Assembly: GCA_963555925.1 (NCBI GenBank)
Contig: CAUVXJ010000100.1
Location: forward strand, 1 to 64,000
DNA length: 64,000 nt
Reading direction: 5' to 3'
Source: Protofrankia sp963555925
Lineage (GTDB): Bacteria; Actinomycetota; Actinomycetes; Frankiales; Frankiaceae
A model generated the notes under the pieces. The model did not search any database, was not told the origin of the DNA, and was given only the letters and a program-made list of their open reading frames with translations. The first letter of the stretch is position 1. Each line of letters starts with the position of its first letter. Of this stretch, positions 9,192 through 17,908 are shown one piece after another. Position numbers and translations under genes: made by a program.

Positions 9192-9259
9192 CGGCTAGGT
9201 AACACACCGGGCTACGTAACACCCAGGGCTACGTAACACGCAGGGCTACGTAACACACG
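9192..9259. repeat. Four tandem 17-bp repeats upstream of tlpA
   Basis: Three near-identical copies starting at 9209, 9226 and 9243 share GGGCTACGTAACAC; a fourth, diverged copy starts at 9192. Each contains the palindrome TACGTA. They lie between the histidine phosphatase stop and the tlpA start, on the tlpA promoter side. Confidence 0.9.
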
Positions 9260-9282
9260 CGGCCCGTCGCCGATGGCGACCC

Positions 9283-9939
9283 TCATGCGCCGACGGAACC
9301 GGCCCGGTGCACGGTCGGGCCGTTCGGCTCGGCATAGTCGACCCGCAGCAACCGGTCACCGGCGTAGACCGCCGACGTCACGCTGGCGAGCGCGCACTGG
9401 CGACGGTCCGGGCGGTGCCAGAGTCTGTTGCCCTCCAGCGCGCGGCGAGTCGTCCACACCGGTAGCTGATGGCTGACCAGGACCACCTCCCGGCCGCAGT
9501 AGGTGTCACGCCACTCGGCGACGGCGGCCAGCATCCGCCCGGCGATCTCGGCGTAGGGCTCCCCCCAGGAGGGCTCGAACGGATTGATCAGAAGTTTCCA
9601 CATCCTCGGATACCGGACCAGTGCGGGCCCGGCCTCGAACGGCTTGCCTTCGAAGACGTTGCGGCTTTCAATGAGGCGGGGATCTACCTCAACGGTGACA
9701 CCACGGGACTGCGCGATCGGCTCGGCGGTCTGTCGCGCCCGCTCCAGCGGGCTCGCCACAACCGCGGCGATGTCATGATCAGCAAGGAACTCCGCCGTGA
9801 CCTTGGCCTGTCGCGCGCCGGCCTCCGACAACACGAACCCCGGCAGCCTGCCATACAGGATCTTCTGGGGGTTGAAGACCTCACCATGGCGGACAAGATG
9901 AATGGTCGTCAGAGGTGTGTCACCGCCTGTCCGGGTCAT
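9283..9939 (-). CDS. Histidine phosphatase family protein
   Basis: A 218-residue member of the phosphoglycerate mutase-like phosphatases. The catalytic RHG is at residues 17-19 (IHLVRHGEVF), with SPLERARQTAEPIA in the middle and VSHQLPVWTTRRAL carrying the second histidine. Its start ATG overlaps the hemL stop as ATGA, with GGAGGG eight bases upstream, so the two are co-translated. The position between hemL and the cytochrome c genes is shared with mycobacteria (Rv0525 as I recall). The substrate is unknown; a broad-specificity phosphatase is more likely than a glycolytic mutase. Confidence 0.85.
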   Translation of the reverse strand: MTRTGGDTPLTTIHLVRHGEVFNPQKILYGRLPGFVLSEAGARQAKVTAEFLADHDIAAVVASPLERARQTAEPIAQSRGVTVEVDPRLIESRNVFEGKPFEAGPALVRYPRMWKLLINPFEPSWGEPYAEIAGRMLAAVAEWRDTYCGREVVLVSHQLPVWTTRRALEGNRLWHRPDRRQCALASVTSAVYAGDRLLRVDYAEPNGPTVHRAGSVGA

Positions 9940-11294
9940 GGGCGCATCCCTCCAGCACTTGTCGCCGACACCGGCTCGGGAACGCCGGCCGCGGCCCGCG
10001 CCGCCGCAGGCGCGGCGCTTGCGATCCGTTCCACCGCCTCGTCGTCGTGCGCCGCCGAGACGAACCACGCCTCATACGCGGAAGGCGGCAGGTATACCCC
10101 GGCGTCCAGCATCGCATGGAAGAACGCCGCGTACCGGGCGCTGGACTGGGCCTGTGCCCCTGCGTAGTCGACGACGGACGGCGCATCGGTGAAGAACACA
10201 CTGAACAGGGAACCGGCGCTACTGGGCAGGTGCGGTACACCCTGCTCGGTCAAGGCCGTCGACACGATCCCGGCGACGTCGCCGGCGCGCGCGTCCACCG
10301 TCGCGTACACATCCGGGCCGCACGCTCGAAGCGTGGCGAGACCGGCGGCGACGGCCAACGGATTACCCGACAGCGTCCCGGCCTGGTAGACCGGCCCGGC
10401 CGGGGCGAGCTGCGCCATCACCTCAGCCCGGCCACCGAAGGCCGCCGCTGGCAGCCCACCGCCCATGACCTTGCCGAAGGTGAACAGATCCGGCGCCCAT
10501 CCCTCGATTGCGCCCTCGACCCCCCACCAGCCGGCCGGGCCGATCCGAAAGCCGGTCATCACCTCGTCCAGAATGAACAACGCCCCGTGGACGTCGCAGA
10601 GCCGACGCAACCCGGCGTTGAAGCCCGGCAGCGGCGGGACAACCCCCATGTTCGCCGCTGCGGCCTCGGTGATGACAGCGGCAATCTCGCCGGGATACTC
10701 GGCGAACGCCGTCTCGACCGAACCCAGATCGTTGTAGGGCACCACGATCGTGTCCGCGGCGGTGGCGCTGGTGACACCCGGAGTGTCCGGTAGGCCAAGG
10801 GTGGCCACGCCCGATCCGGCGGCGGCAAGCAGCGCGTCGACATGACCATGGTAGCAGCCGGCAAATTTTATGATCTTCGAGCGCCGGGTGAAGGCCCGCG
10901 CAAGCCGCAACGCGCTCATGGTGGCCTCGGTCCCCGAATTGACCAGCCGGACCTGCTCGACCGGTGCCACCCTGGACACGATCTCTTCGGCCAGGTCGAC
11001 CTCGCCCGGGCTCGGCGTGCCGAAGCTCGTGCCCCGCGACGCCGCCACCGCAAGGGCCTCGACGACCGCCGGGTGGGCGTGACCCAGGATCATCGGACCC
11101 CAGGAACAGATCAGGTCGACGTACCGGCGACCGTCCGCGTCGGTGAGGTACGCACCATCCCCGGACACCATGAAGCGCGGTGTGCCGCCCACCGCTCGAA
11201 ACGCCCGAACCGGCGAGTTGACCCCACCAGGGATGACTCGCTGTGCGCGACGGAACAACTCCTGGGAGGCCGGAGCCTCGGATCCGACTGGCAT
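9936..11294 (-). CDS. hemL: Glutamate-1-semialdehyde 2,1-aminomutase
   Basis: PLP-dependent aminomutase that converts glutamate-1-semialdehyde to 5-aminolevulinate, the product step after HemA in the C5 tetrapyrrole pathway. Family signatures are IPGGVNSPVRAF near the N-terminus, FAGCYHGHVDALL, ILDEVMTGFRIG and the PLP lysine in FTFGKVMGGGLPAAAFGG. The protein has 452 residues. The start is ATG 11294, with GAGG nine bases before; the frame stays open upstream without similarity. It is separated from the other hem genes by the accessory region at 11.9-24.3 kb. Confidence 0.96.
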   Translation of the reverse strand: MPVGSEAPASQELFRRAQRVIPGGVNSPVRAFRAVGGTPRFMVSGDGAYLTDADGRRYVDLICSWGPMILGHAHPAVVEALAVAASRGTSFGTPSPGEVDLAEEIVSRVAPVEQVRLVNSGTEATMSALRLARAFTRRSKIIKFAGCYHGHVDALLAAAGSGVATLGLPDTPGVTSATAADTIVVPYNDLGSVETAFAEYPGEIAAVITEAAAANMGVVPPLPGFNAGLRRLCDVHGALFILDEVMTGFRIGPAGWWGVEGAIEGWAPDLFTFGKVMGGGLPAAAFGGRAEVMAQLAPAGPVYQAGTLSGNPLAVAAGLATLRACGPDVYATVDARAGDVAGIVSTALTEQGVPHLPSSAGSLFSVFFTDAPSVVDYAGAQAQSSARYAAFFHAMLDAGVYLPPSAYEAWFVSAAHDDEAVERIASAAPAAARAAAGVPEPVSATSAGGMRP

Positions 11295-11372
11295 GTCACC
11301 GATCCTCGCAGGTCCACACCGCACCTCGCCGATGCGCCCGCGTCGTAACCTTCTGCGACTGATCGGGTAGGA

Positions 11373-11414
11373 GCCGCCGGTGGGCGGGGGTTGACCCAGC
11401 CGCCCACCGGCGGC
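11373..11414. other. Strong hairpin in the hemL leader region
   Basis: A perfect 14-bp inverted repeat, GCCGCCGGTGGGCG and its complement, encloses a 14-base loop that itself contains GGGTTGACCC. There is no T-run on either side. It lies about 80 bases upstream of the hemL start on the transcribed minus strand, so it may act in the hemL leader; a terminator role is less likely because no gene ends here. Confidence 0.75.
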
Positions 11415-11829
11415 AGTTCGGTGCGCGGAACACCAACCGCATGGAGGGCCGAAGGGCATGCAACGATCGTCAGATCGCGCGCCCGGAGGCCCGTAGTCCC
11501 CGGATGCCGTAGTCCCCGGAGCACCGGCGGCTGGAAGCCGGCGCGGGTGCGCCGCCGAGCCCACCCGCGCCGGAGGTGTCACGACGCACTTGTGAGCATG
11601 ACGCAGCCAGCCGCGCGGCGCTCGGCGTAGAGCGTCACGCGACCGGTGTGTCCGGTTGTTGCCACACCAGGCGGCACCTGCGTTCACGGCTTCGGTCTCT
11701 TCGTGCTGACGCGCCCCTGAAGCTTTTCGAGAGTCGGCCGCCTGGTCCAGCGAACACGCCGTTGTGGCGACCCGGTGGCCGTCAACTGCGGCCGATGGTG
11801 GCCGCTGACCGCTGAAGGTAGCCGTCCGA

Positions 11830-11871
11830 TTGACAGTCAGCGCTCAACTCCCGGATACTCGTGTACGAGTA
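11830..11871 (+). promoter_or_regulatory. padR promoter with overlapping palindromic operator
   Basis: A -35 TTGACA (11830-11835) and a -10 GATACT (11854-11859) are spaced 18 bp. The -10 overlaps a perfect inverted repeat TACTCG-TGTA-CGAGTA (11856-11871). PadR-family regulators commonly bind such TACT...AGTA palindromes, so autorepression of padR and the DrrAB genes is likely. Confidence 0.8.
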
Positions 11872-11894
11872 CTCGGCGCCAGGATGGTGAGGGC

Positions 11895-12656
11895 ATGGCT
11901 CGTCAACGAACAGCAAACATGTTGGCACTGGCCGTGCTTGCATTGCTCAACGAACGACCCATGCATCCGTATGAGATGTCAACTACGATGCGTGAGCGGC
12001 ACAAGGAACACAGCATCAAGCTGACCTACGGCTCGCTCTACACCGTGGTGGACTCGCTGGCCCGTGGCGGGTACATCGCGGCCCGGGAGACCGTTCGCGA
12101 AGGCCGACGGCCGGAACGGACCATCTACGAGATCACCGCATCCGGCCGGACCGAACTCTACGACTGGATGTCCGAGCTTGTCAGCACTCCCGTCAAGGAG
12201 TACCGGCGCTTCGAGGCGGCGCTGTCCATGCTGCCTGTGCTCACACCCGACGACGCCGTCCGACTGCTCACCGAACGCCGCAGCCGGCTCATGCTCCAGA
12301 TCGAGCACACCCGCGCGGGTGAGGCCTTCGCTGTCCGCGAAGGGCTGCCCCGGCTGTTCACGTTGGAGACCGAGTACGTCAACGCGCTGGCCGAGGCCGA
12401 GCTCCGCTACGTGGACGAACTCATCCGGGCGATCTCCGGACGGACCCTGGACGGCATCCATATCTGGGATGCGATCCACACCCGCGAGACCGACCCGGAA
12501 AGGATCCGCGACATCGTGGTCCGCGCACTGCAGGCCGGTGGCCACACGGGAGTCGCGGCCGACTCCGTCCTGAACACGACTGAACGGGCGATCGCCGCGC
12601 AGGTCAGCCCGGCCACTCCCGAAACGGACGGCTCCGCGCAGTCGTCCCAGTTGTGA
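11895..12656 (+). CDS. PadR-family transcriptional regulator
   Basis: A 253-residue regulator with the PadR winged-helix at about residues 8-85 (ALLNERPMHPYEMS ... YGSLYTVVDSLARGGYI), followed by the alpha-helical Vir-type C-terminal domain used for dimerisation. ATG 11895 is preceded by GGTGAGGGC. It is 54 bases upstream of a drug-type ABC exporter on the same strand, a common pairing in which PadR represses the exporter until a ligand binds. The palindrome over its own promoter supports autoregulation. Confidence 0.92.
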   Translation: MARQRTANMLALAVLALLNERPMHPYEMSTTMRERHKEHSIKLTYGSLYTVVDSLARGGYIAARETVREGRRPERTIYEITASGRTELYDWMSELVSTPVKEYRRFEAALSMLPVLTPDDAVRLLTERRSRLMLQIEHTRAGEAFAVREGLPRLFTLETEYVNALAEAELRYVDELIRAISGRTLDGIHIWDAIHTRETDPERIRDIVVRALQAGGHTGVAADSVLNTTERAIAAQVSPATPETDGSAQSSQL

Positions 12657-12710
12657 ACCGCCACGTTCGTCACCCGTCAGCCCACAGGTTCAGGAACGTC
12701 AGGGGGACCG

Positions 12711-13874
12711 ATGACCTCAGATCTGGCTCCGGCGCAGGCCGCGCAGCCGTCCGGCAGCTCCACGGCAACGCCGGCCCCGCCAGCCGACCGGGTCGAGCCC
12801 ACGATCCAGGCATCCGACCTGGTCAAGACCTACCGAGGTGGTGTTCGGGCACTGGATGGCCTGAGCTTCAGCGTCGCGCCCGGCACTGTGTTCGGCCTGC
12901 TGGGACCCAACGGTGCCGGCAAGTCCACCACCGTGAAGATCCTCACCACGCTGTCGCGTCCTGACTCCGGTACGGCCACGGTCGCCGGGCTCGACATCCT
13001 CGCCCATCCCGGCCAGGTACGGCAGGCGATCGGGGTTGTCACGCAGCGTTCCGGTATCGATCTGGAAGCAACCGGACGGGAGAACATCGCGCTCGCGGCC
13101 CATCTGCACGGGCTTTCCCGCGCAGGCATGGCCACCCGGGTCACCGACCTGCTCCAACGATTCGAGCTGACCCAGGCCGCCGACCGGCCGGCACGCACCT
13201 ACTCCGGCGGCATGCTTCGAAAACTCGACGTCGCCGTCGGCCTGGTGCATCGGCCCAGCGTGCTGTTCCTCGACGAACCCACCACCGGGCTCGATCCGCA
13301 CGCACGCGCACAGATGTGGGACGAAATCGGTTCACTCGCGGCGGACGGGCTGACGATCCTGCTCACCACCCACTACCTGGAGGAGGCCGACCGGCTGGCA
13401 TCCAAGGTCGCCATCATCGATGACGGCCGCATCCTCGTCGAAGGCAGTCCGGACGAGCTCAAGAGCGAGCTGCGTGGTGACGCCGTCCATCTGGAGCTCG
13501 CGGCCGTTGCCGACACCGCTCTCGCCGACCGGGTCACCACGGCTCTGAACGAGGTCCCCGGGGTCAGCGAAACCACAGTGGACGGCCGGGAGGTCCACAG
13601 CCGGGTGGCCGACGGCGCGTCATCGCTGCCCGCCGTTTTCGCCGCTCTCGATCGGGTGGACGTCACCGTCATCGCAGCGACGATCGCCCGACCGTCGCTG
13701 GACGACGTCTACCTACGCCATGTCGGCCACCGCTTCGTGGCCACCGGCGAGGCTGGTCCACGAGCCGACAATGCTGCTCCGCGCGCGGACGATGCTGCTC
13801 CGCGCGCGGACGATGCCGGCGAAAAGGGCACCCGGGGCAAGGGTGTCCAAGCACAGAAGAAGGAAGTGGCGTGA
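12711..13874 (+). CDS. DrrA-type ABC transporter ATP-binding protein
   Basis: ATPase of a two-component ABC-2 exporter. Walker A is GLLGPNGAGKST, the signature is TYSGGMLRKLDVAVGL, Walker B is SVLFLDEPTTGLDP, and the H-loop is LTTHYLEEADR. The C-terminal domain is of the DrrA/NodI kind. A tail of three PRAD(N/D)A units, encoded by a 21-bp repeat near 13757-13817, precedes the stop. SD AGGGGG lies upstream of ATG 12711. The next gene, its permease, overlaps the stop codon. The substrate is probably a hydrophobic compound but cannot be told from sequence. Confidence 0.94.
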   Translation: MTSDLAPAQAAQPSGSSTATPAPPADRVEPTIQASDLVKTYRGGVRALDGLSFSVAPGTVFGLLGPNGAGKSTTVKILTTLSRPDSGTATVAGLDILAHPGQVRQAIGVVTQRSGIDLEATGRENIALAAHLHGLSRAGMATRVTDLLQRFELTQAADRPARTYSGGMLRKLDVAVGLVHRPSVLFLDEPTTGLDPHARAQMWDEIGSLAADGLTILLTTHYLEEADRLASKVAIIDDGRILVEGSPDELKSELRGDAVHLELAAVADTALADRVTTALNEVPGVSETTVDGREVHSRVADGASSLPAVFAALDRVDVTVIAATIARPSLDDVYLRHVGHRFVATGEAGPRADNAAPRADDAAPRADDAGEKGTRGKGVQAQKKEVA

Positions 13875-14824
13875 TGTCAGGCACTACGGACACCACCGAC
13901 AACGCCGGCACCGCTGCCCATCCCGACAGCGCGGTCACCGGCGCCGGTACCAGCACGGCTATCGCGGACAGCACGACCCGGCCCGGCCTGTCGACGGACA
14001 TTCCGGTACCCCGGCCGGGATCGGTGCCGGCACCGGCGACTGAGTACGCGGCCTCCGCAGGCCGCCAGCTGCGGTGGTTGACCGTACGGCACCTGCGCGC
14101 CATGCTGCGCCAGCCGGCATACCTGGCGATCACGATCGTGCAGGCCGTCGTCTGGCTGCCCCTGTTCGGCTCGCTGTTCCGCCGCGTCGTCGATGTTCCC
14201 GGCTTCGGCGGCGGGTCCTACTTCGATTTCCTGACCCCGGGCGTCGTGGTGATGAGCGCCCTGTTCTCGGCCGGCTGGTCCGGGATGAGGGTCATCGTCG
14301 ACATCGATCGCGGCGTGATGGATCGGATGCTCACGTCCCCGGTCCGGAAGTCCGCACTGATAAGTAGCGCGCTCGTGTACCAGGCGGTGGTCACCACCAT
14401 CCAGTCGATCATCATCATGCTGCTCGGCTGGGCCGTCGGGACCCACTACCGCAACGGGCTGGTCGGCCCGGCCGTCCTGCTCAGCGCCGCGTCGCTCGTC
14501 GCGGTCACGGTCGCAGCCTTCTCACACGCGCTGGCCCTGATCGTGCGCAAGGAGGACGCCCTGATCGCGGCGGTGAACTTCGCCATCCTGCCGTTGACGT
14601 TCATGTCATCAGCCATCATGGCCCGCAACCTCATGCCCGGATGGATGCAGGTCATCGCGCGGGTCAACCCGGTGGACTGGGCGGTCAGCGCCGCCCGCGA
14701 GGCCGGCTCGACCGACCCGGACTGGCTGACGGTCAGCATCTATCTGTGCTGCCTTACCGCGCTGGCAACGATGGCCGGGATGCTCGCAACCCGCGCCTTC
14801 GACGCCTACCGCCGCTCCCTATAA
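13874..14824 (+). CDS. DrrB-type ABC-2 permease
   Basis: A 316-residue permease with six hydrophobic segments after a disordered N-terminal 60 residues. The ABC-2 pattern is visible: MLRQPAYLAITIVQAVVWLP, then MSALFSAGWSGMRVIVDIDRG, with LMPGWMQVIARVNPVDWAVSAARE before the last helix. ATG 13874 overlaps the ATPase stop (GTGATG, where GTG 13871 is an alternative), so the two should be made together as a DrrAB-like exporter under the upstream PadR. Confidence 0.93.
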   Translation: MSGTTDTTDNAGTAAHPDSAVTGAGTSTAIADSTTRPGLSTDIPVPRPGSVPAPATEYAASAGRQLRWLTVRHLRAMLRQPAYLAITIVQAVVWLPLFGSLFRRVVDVPGFGGGSYFDFLTPGVVVMSALFSAGWSGMRVIVDIDRGVMDRMLTSPVRKSALISSALVYQAVVTTIQSIIIMLLGWAVGTHYRNGLVGPAVLLSAASLVAVTVAAFSHALALIVRKEDALIAAVNFAILPLTFMSSAIMARNLMPGWMQVIARVNPVDWAVSAAREAGSTDPDWLTVSIYLCCLTALATMAGMLATRAFDAYRRSL

Positions 14825-14853
14825 GGAACATCCAGGGGCGCAGCGAACCCAAC

Positions 14854-14901
14854 CGGACGGAGGTGGCGCGATCACGGCTTGCAGCGTGCCACCTCCGTCC
14901 G
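14854..14901. terminator. Bidirectional terminator hairpin between drrB-type and VOC genes
   Basis: A 14-bp perfect stem, CGGACGGAGGTGGC with its complement at 14888-14901, encloses a 20-base loop between two convergent genes. No strong T-run follows, as is usual for high-GC actinobacteria. Confidence 0.75.
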
Positions 14902-14908
14902 ACAGGGA

Positions 14909-15310
14909 TCAGTACATCATCCGTGGGTCGACATAGTGTTTGAATTCGAGCAGGTTGCCCGAGGGATCGCGCAGCACCACGGTCCGATGGTGTTCGACCA
15001 GCCCGGCGAAACGTACCTGTTCGGGCTGGAAGACCGCCACCTCGCGCAGTTCGACCAGGCGCAGCAGTGCGTTGAAGTCGGCACCGTCCCGGAATGTCAC
15101 GCCGAAATGGCGCGGGTACAACGTCGCCTCGCCCGGTTCATAATCAGGGGTGAGGTGGCAGACAAGCTGGTCGCCGAAGAAATCGAGCGTGATCCGGTCG
15201 GGATAACGGCGGGCGAGCCGGCAACCGAGCAGGTCCACATAGAATCGCTCGGCCGCCGCCAGGTCCGTCACGGGAATGGCGAGATGAAAGACATCGGCGG
15301 TGTTTCGCAC
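14909..15310 (-). CDS. VOC (glyoxalase/bleomycin resistance/dioxygenase) family protein
   Basis: A 133-residue single VOC module: HLAIPVTDLAAAERFYVDLLGCRL at the start and VVLRDPSGNLLEFKHY at the end, supplying the His and Glu metal ligands of the fold. The closest style is small VOC proteins acting on keto acids. The start is GTG 15310 with GGGGAG six bases before it. It follows the ComA-type gene by 11 bases on the same strand, so the pair should be co-transcribed and the VOC protein may act on a phosphosulfolactate-derived intermediate. That role is inference. Confidence 0.85.
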   Translation of the reverse strand: MRNTADVFHLAIPVTDLAAAERFYVDLLGCRLARRYPDRITLDFFGDQLVCHLTPDYEPGEATLYPRHFGVTFRDGADFNALLRLVELREVAVFQPEQVRFAGLVEHHRTVVLRDPSGNLLEFKHYVDPRMMY

Positions 15311-15321
15311 GGCCCACTCCC

Positions 15322-16086
15322 CTACTCGAAGGCCAGCAGCGTGTCCGAGCGGAGCCCGAGCCGCAGGGTCTCCAGGCCCACGACGTCGGTGGCGTGCACG
15401 TTGCCGAGGTTGACATCCGGACCGACCCGGCGGATGAAGTGGGTCTGCAGCGTCTTGGTAGGCGTCTCGAACACCAGTCGATCGACTGGCACGCCGGAGT
15501 CGAGGATGTCCTCGATCAGACCGAACCGCAACTGCCCGTCCGGCCGGCAGATGCCGCTGGTCCCGGTCTCACGTGCTTCCAGAATCACCATCTGGGCACC
15601 GGCATGCAGGTCGGTCCGAATGGCTGCGATCCACCGGGACGGCGACTGACGCTCGGAACGTTCGGCATCCTTGAATCCGACCTCGCTCAGCACGACGAAT
15701 TCGTCGGCGAGTTTGGCAACGTAGCTCGCCTTCTCCTCGACACCGAGGTCGATGGTCCCGTTCGACACCTCCACATACCGACAGCCCTGCTCGCGACACA
15801 GCTCCCGGAAATCGTCGAAACGACCCTGTAGAATGTGCTTTTCGAACAGGGTACCGCCGAAGAGGAAGTCGATACCCAGGCCGCGCAGGCAGTCGATCTT
15901 ATCGGCCATCCCGGCTGTCACGAGCGACGTACCCCAGCCGAACTTCACCAGGTCGATATGATCGCAGAAGCTGGCGACTGCATCACGGAAATAGCCTGTC
16001 GGAAGGCCGTTGTCAATCACTATCGTAATTCCACGGAAACGCGGCTTCGGCTGGCGTGCGGGCAGGGCGAGAACGCTAGTGATCAT
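15322..16086 (-). CDS. comA: Phosphosulfolactate synthase (ComA family)
   Basis: ComA adds sulfite to phosphoenolpyruvate to give (2R)-phospho-3-sulfolactate, the first step to coenzyme M or sulfolactate. The 254 residues keep the family blocks: DLVKFGWGTS, FLFGGTLFEKH, YVEVSNGTID, VLSEVG, ILEARETG, LVFETPTKTLQ, NLGNV and GLETLRLGLRSDT. The archaeal SDG is SNG here. ATG 16086 has AGGAGG seven bases upstream. The family also includes plant HSA32-like proteins, so the exact reaction is likely but unproven. No ComB, ComC or ComDE homologue lies nearby. The gene diverges from an acyl-CoA ligase operon. Confidence 0.88.
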   Translation of the reverse strand: MITSVLALPARQPKPRFRGITIVIDNGLPTGYFRDAVASFCDHIDLVKFGWGTSLVTAGMADKIDCLRGLGIDFLFGGTLFEKHILQGRFDDFRELCREQGCRYVEVSNGTIDLGVEEKASYVAKLADEFVVLSEVGFKDAERSERQSPSRWIAAIRTDLHAGAQMVILEARETGTSGICRPDGQLRFGLIEDILDSGVPVDRLVFETPTKTLQTHFIRRVGPDVNLGNVHATDVVGLETLRLGLRSDTLLAFE

Positions 16087-16321
16087 AACGGCCACCTCCT
16101 GGAGCGGCACTTGGCTGGTCCGGGGATTCGGCCTGCGGGGCGAAATCACCACGCACGCCAAATTTCACCCCTACTGTTCCCCCATCACATGAGAGTGGCT
16201 TTAACGTCACCTGTGGAATTACTTAGAGATCGGGGCAGGAGGCGAAATTTTCGCATCCATGCGCTCATGATCATCCGGTAGGTTCTTCAGTAAGCTCTCA
16301 TCGGTTACCGAGGTTTCGTTA

Positions 16322-17908
16322 ATGTTGTTCAAGAAAGATGCGAACGTGCCTGCTATTCTTGACAGCCCTCGTTCGATGGATCTGGATGAGCGGTCACCCA
16401 CGGGCCACCGCCGCATGATCGACCTGTTGGAGGCTCATAGTCGGGACCAACCCCACCGCGTCTGTCTCGTAGATGCAGGCAGCGGCCGCCGCATGCACTA
16501 CGACGAACTCGACGCCACAGTACGTGCCTGGTGGCGGGCATTCGACCGTGCCGGCTGCCGACCCGGACAGCGAGTGGCGATCGTCGTCGCCGACCCGGTG
16601 GATTTCGCCGCCGCCTACCTCGGAGCCATCACCAGCGGGCGCCACGCCGTCCCGCTGAGCCCGGGCGCTCCCCCGGCGGAGCTGCAGCGGATGCTCACGA
16701 TGGCCGGACCTGCCCTGGTGGTGGCCGACCGGGATCCACCGCTGGCGGCCGGCGTTCAGCGGGTCGGCCCGTGCCCCGCCCGGGTCGACTACCACCCTCC
16801 GGCTCCAGCACCTGATGGACCGGCCGCCGGCGGTGGAGTCGTCCTGTCCACCTCAGGGACCACGGGGACAGCCAAGCAGATCTTCCTCGGCGAGGCACAA
16901 CTCGTGCACGTCGCGCGTGCAGTGGCCGTCCATCACGCCCTTACCAGGGACGACATCGGGTTCTGTCCGCTGCCCCTGTTCCACGTCAACGCCGAGGTTG
17001 TGGGGCTGCTCGCCACCCTGACCGCGGGCGGCACGGTCGTGTTGGACACCCGTTTCCGCCGCCGTGGATTCTGGCAGCGGATCATCGAACACGACGTGAC
17101 CTGGATCAACGCCGTACCGGCCATCGTGACCATCCTCGCCCGCGACCCGGATGTCGGGCAGGCGCGTTCGACCAGGGTGCGTTTTGTCCGGTCCGCGTCG
17201 GCGGCGTTGCCTGTCGCGGTGCTGCACGCGTTCGAGCAGGCCACAGGCATCGGGGTACTGGAGACCTACGGCATGACCGAAGCCGCGAGCCAGATAGCGG
17301 CCAATCCGCTGCGTGGCGTGCGTAAGGCGGGCTCGGTCGGGCTGCCGGTCGCCACGCAGGTACGGGTGGTCGACGAGGACGGGCAGGGGTGCCCCGATGG
17401 TGTCACCGGTCGCGTCCAGATCCGCGGTGCCGGGGTGATCAGAACCTATGTGGGCGAGGCCGGCAACGAGCGGATTGACGCCGACGGTTGGCTCGATACC
17501 GGCGACCTGGGGTATTTCGACGCCGATCGGTACCTGTTCCTCGCCGGCCGTATCGACGACGTGATCAACAGGGGTGGCGAGAAGATCTTCCCACGTGAGG
17601 TGGAGGAAGTCCTACTGGCCGATCCCCGGGTGGGTGCGGCCGTGGTTGTCGGTCGTCCCGATCCGGTTCTCGGACAGACACCGGTTGCCTTGGTCGTACC
17701 GGCTGCCGGGGCCGACGAGAGCCTCACCGCCGATCTGGCCGCCCGCTGCGAGTCCGTTCTGGACCGGTTCAAGCGACCGGTTGCCATCGACGTCGTCGAC
17801 GCGCTGCCGGTCGGACCCACCGGCAAGGTGATGCGGCGGCTCGCCTGCGACCGCCTCGATGGAAGCCAACGCCAGCGTGACCGGCTCGGATGTACGAACG
17901 GGCTCTGA
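16322..17908 (+). CDS. AMP-binding acyl-CoA synthetase/ligase
   Basis: A 528-residue ANL-superfamily adenylating enzyme. The phosphate loop is VLSTSGTTGTAKQI, the A5 motif is YGMTEAASQI, A7 is GWLDTGDLGYFD, A8 is GRIDDVINRGGEKIFP, and the C-terminal catalytic lysine sits in PTGKVMRR. It resembles oxalate/medium-chain acyl-CoA ligases more than NRPS domains, and no carrier protein is nearby. The likely start is ATG 16322 with GAGG upstream; ATG 16378 is possible. Its stop overlaps the next start (TGATG). The 235-bp gap to comA is visibly AT-richer and should hold both promoters. Confidence 0.9.
   Translation: MLFKKDANVPAILDSPRSMDLDERSPTGHRRMIDLLEAHSRDQPHRVCLVDAGSGRRMHYDELDATVRAWWRAFDRAGCRPGQRVAIVVADPVDFAAAYLGAITSGRHAVPLSPGAPPAELQRMLTMAGPALVVADRDPPLAAGVQRVGPCPARVDYHPPAPAPDGPAAGGGVVLSTSGTTGTAKQIFLGEAQLVHVARAVAVHHALTRDDIGFCPLPLFHVNAEVVGLLATLTAGGTVVLDTRFRRRGFWQRIIEHDVTWINAVPAIVTILARDPDVGQARSTRVRFVRSASAALPVAVLHAFEQATGIGVLETYGMTEAASQIAANPLRGVRKAGSVGLPVATQVRVVDEDGQGCPDGVTGRVQIRGAGVIRTYVGEAGNERIDADGWLDTGDLGYFDADRYLFLAGRIDDVINRGGEKIFPREVEEVLLADPRVGAAVVVGRPDPVLGQTPVALVVPAAGADESLTADLAARCESVLDRFKRPVAIDVVDALPVGPTGKVMRRLACDRLDGSQRQRDRLGCTNGL

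Larger units (their letters stand above)
11295..11894. other. 600-bp region without a convincing gene
   Basis: It separates hemL from padR, which diverge. It contains the strong hairpin at 11373-11414, a duplicated CGTAGTCCCCGGA near 11492-11524, and the padR promoter-operator at 11830-11871. Short open frames here lack ribosome sites and family features. Confidence 0.6.

Noticed and set aside
9192..9259. Possible CRISPR array
   Set aside because: Units are contiguous 17-bp repeats with no unique spacers and no cas genes nearby.
17890..17907. Earlier ATG for the acyltransferase-3 gene
   Set aside because: It would overlap the ligase by 19 bases; the TGATG junction at 17906-17910 is the more usual coupling.
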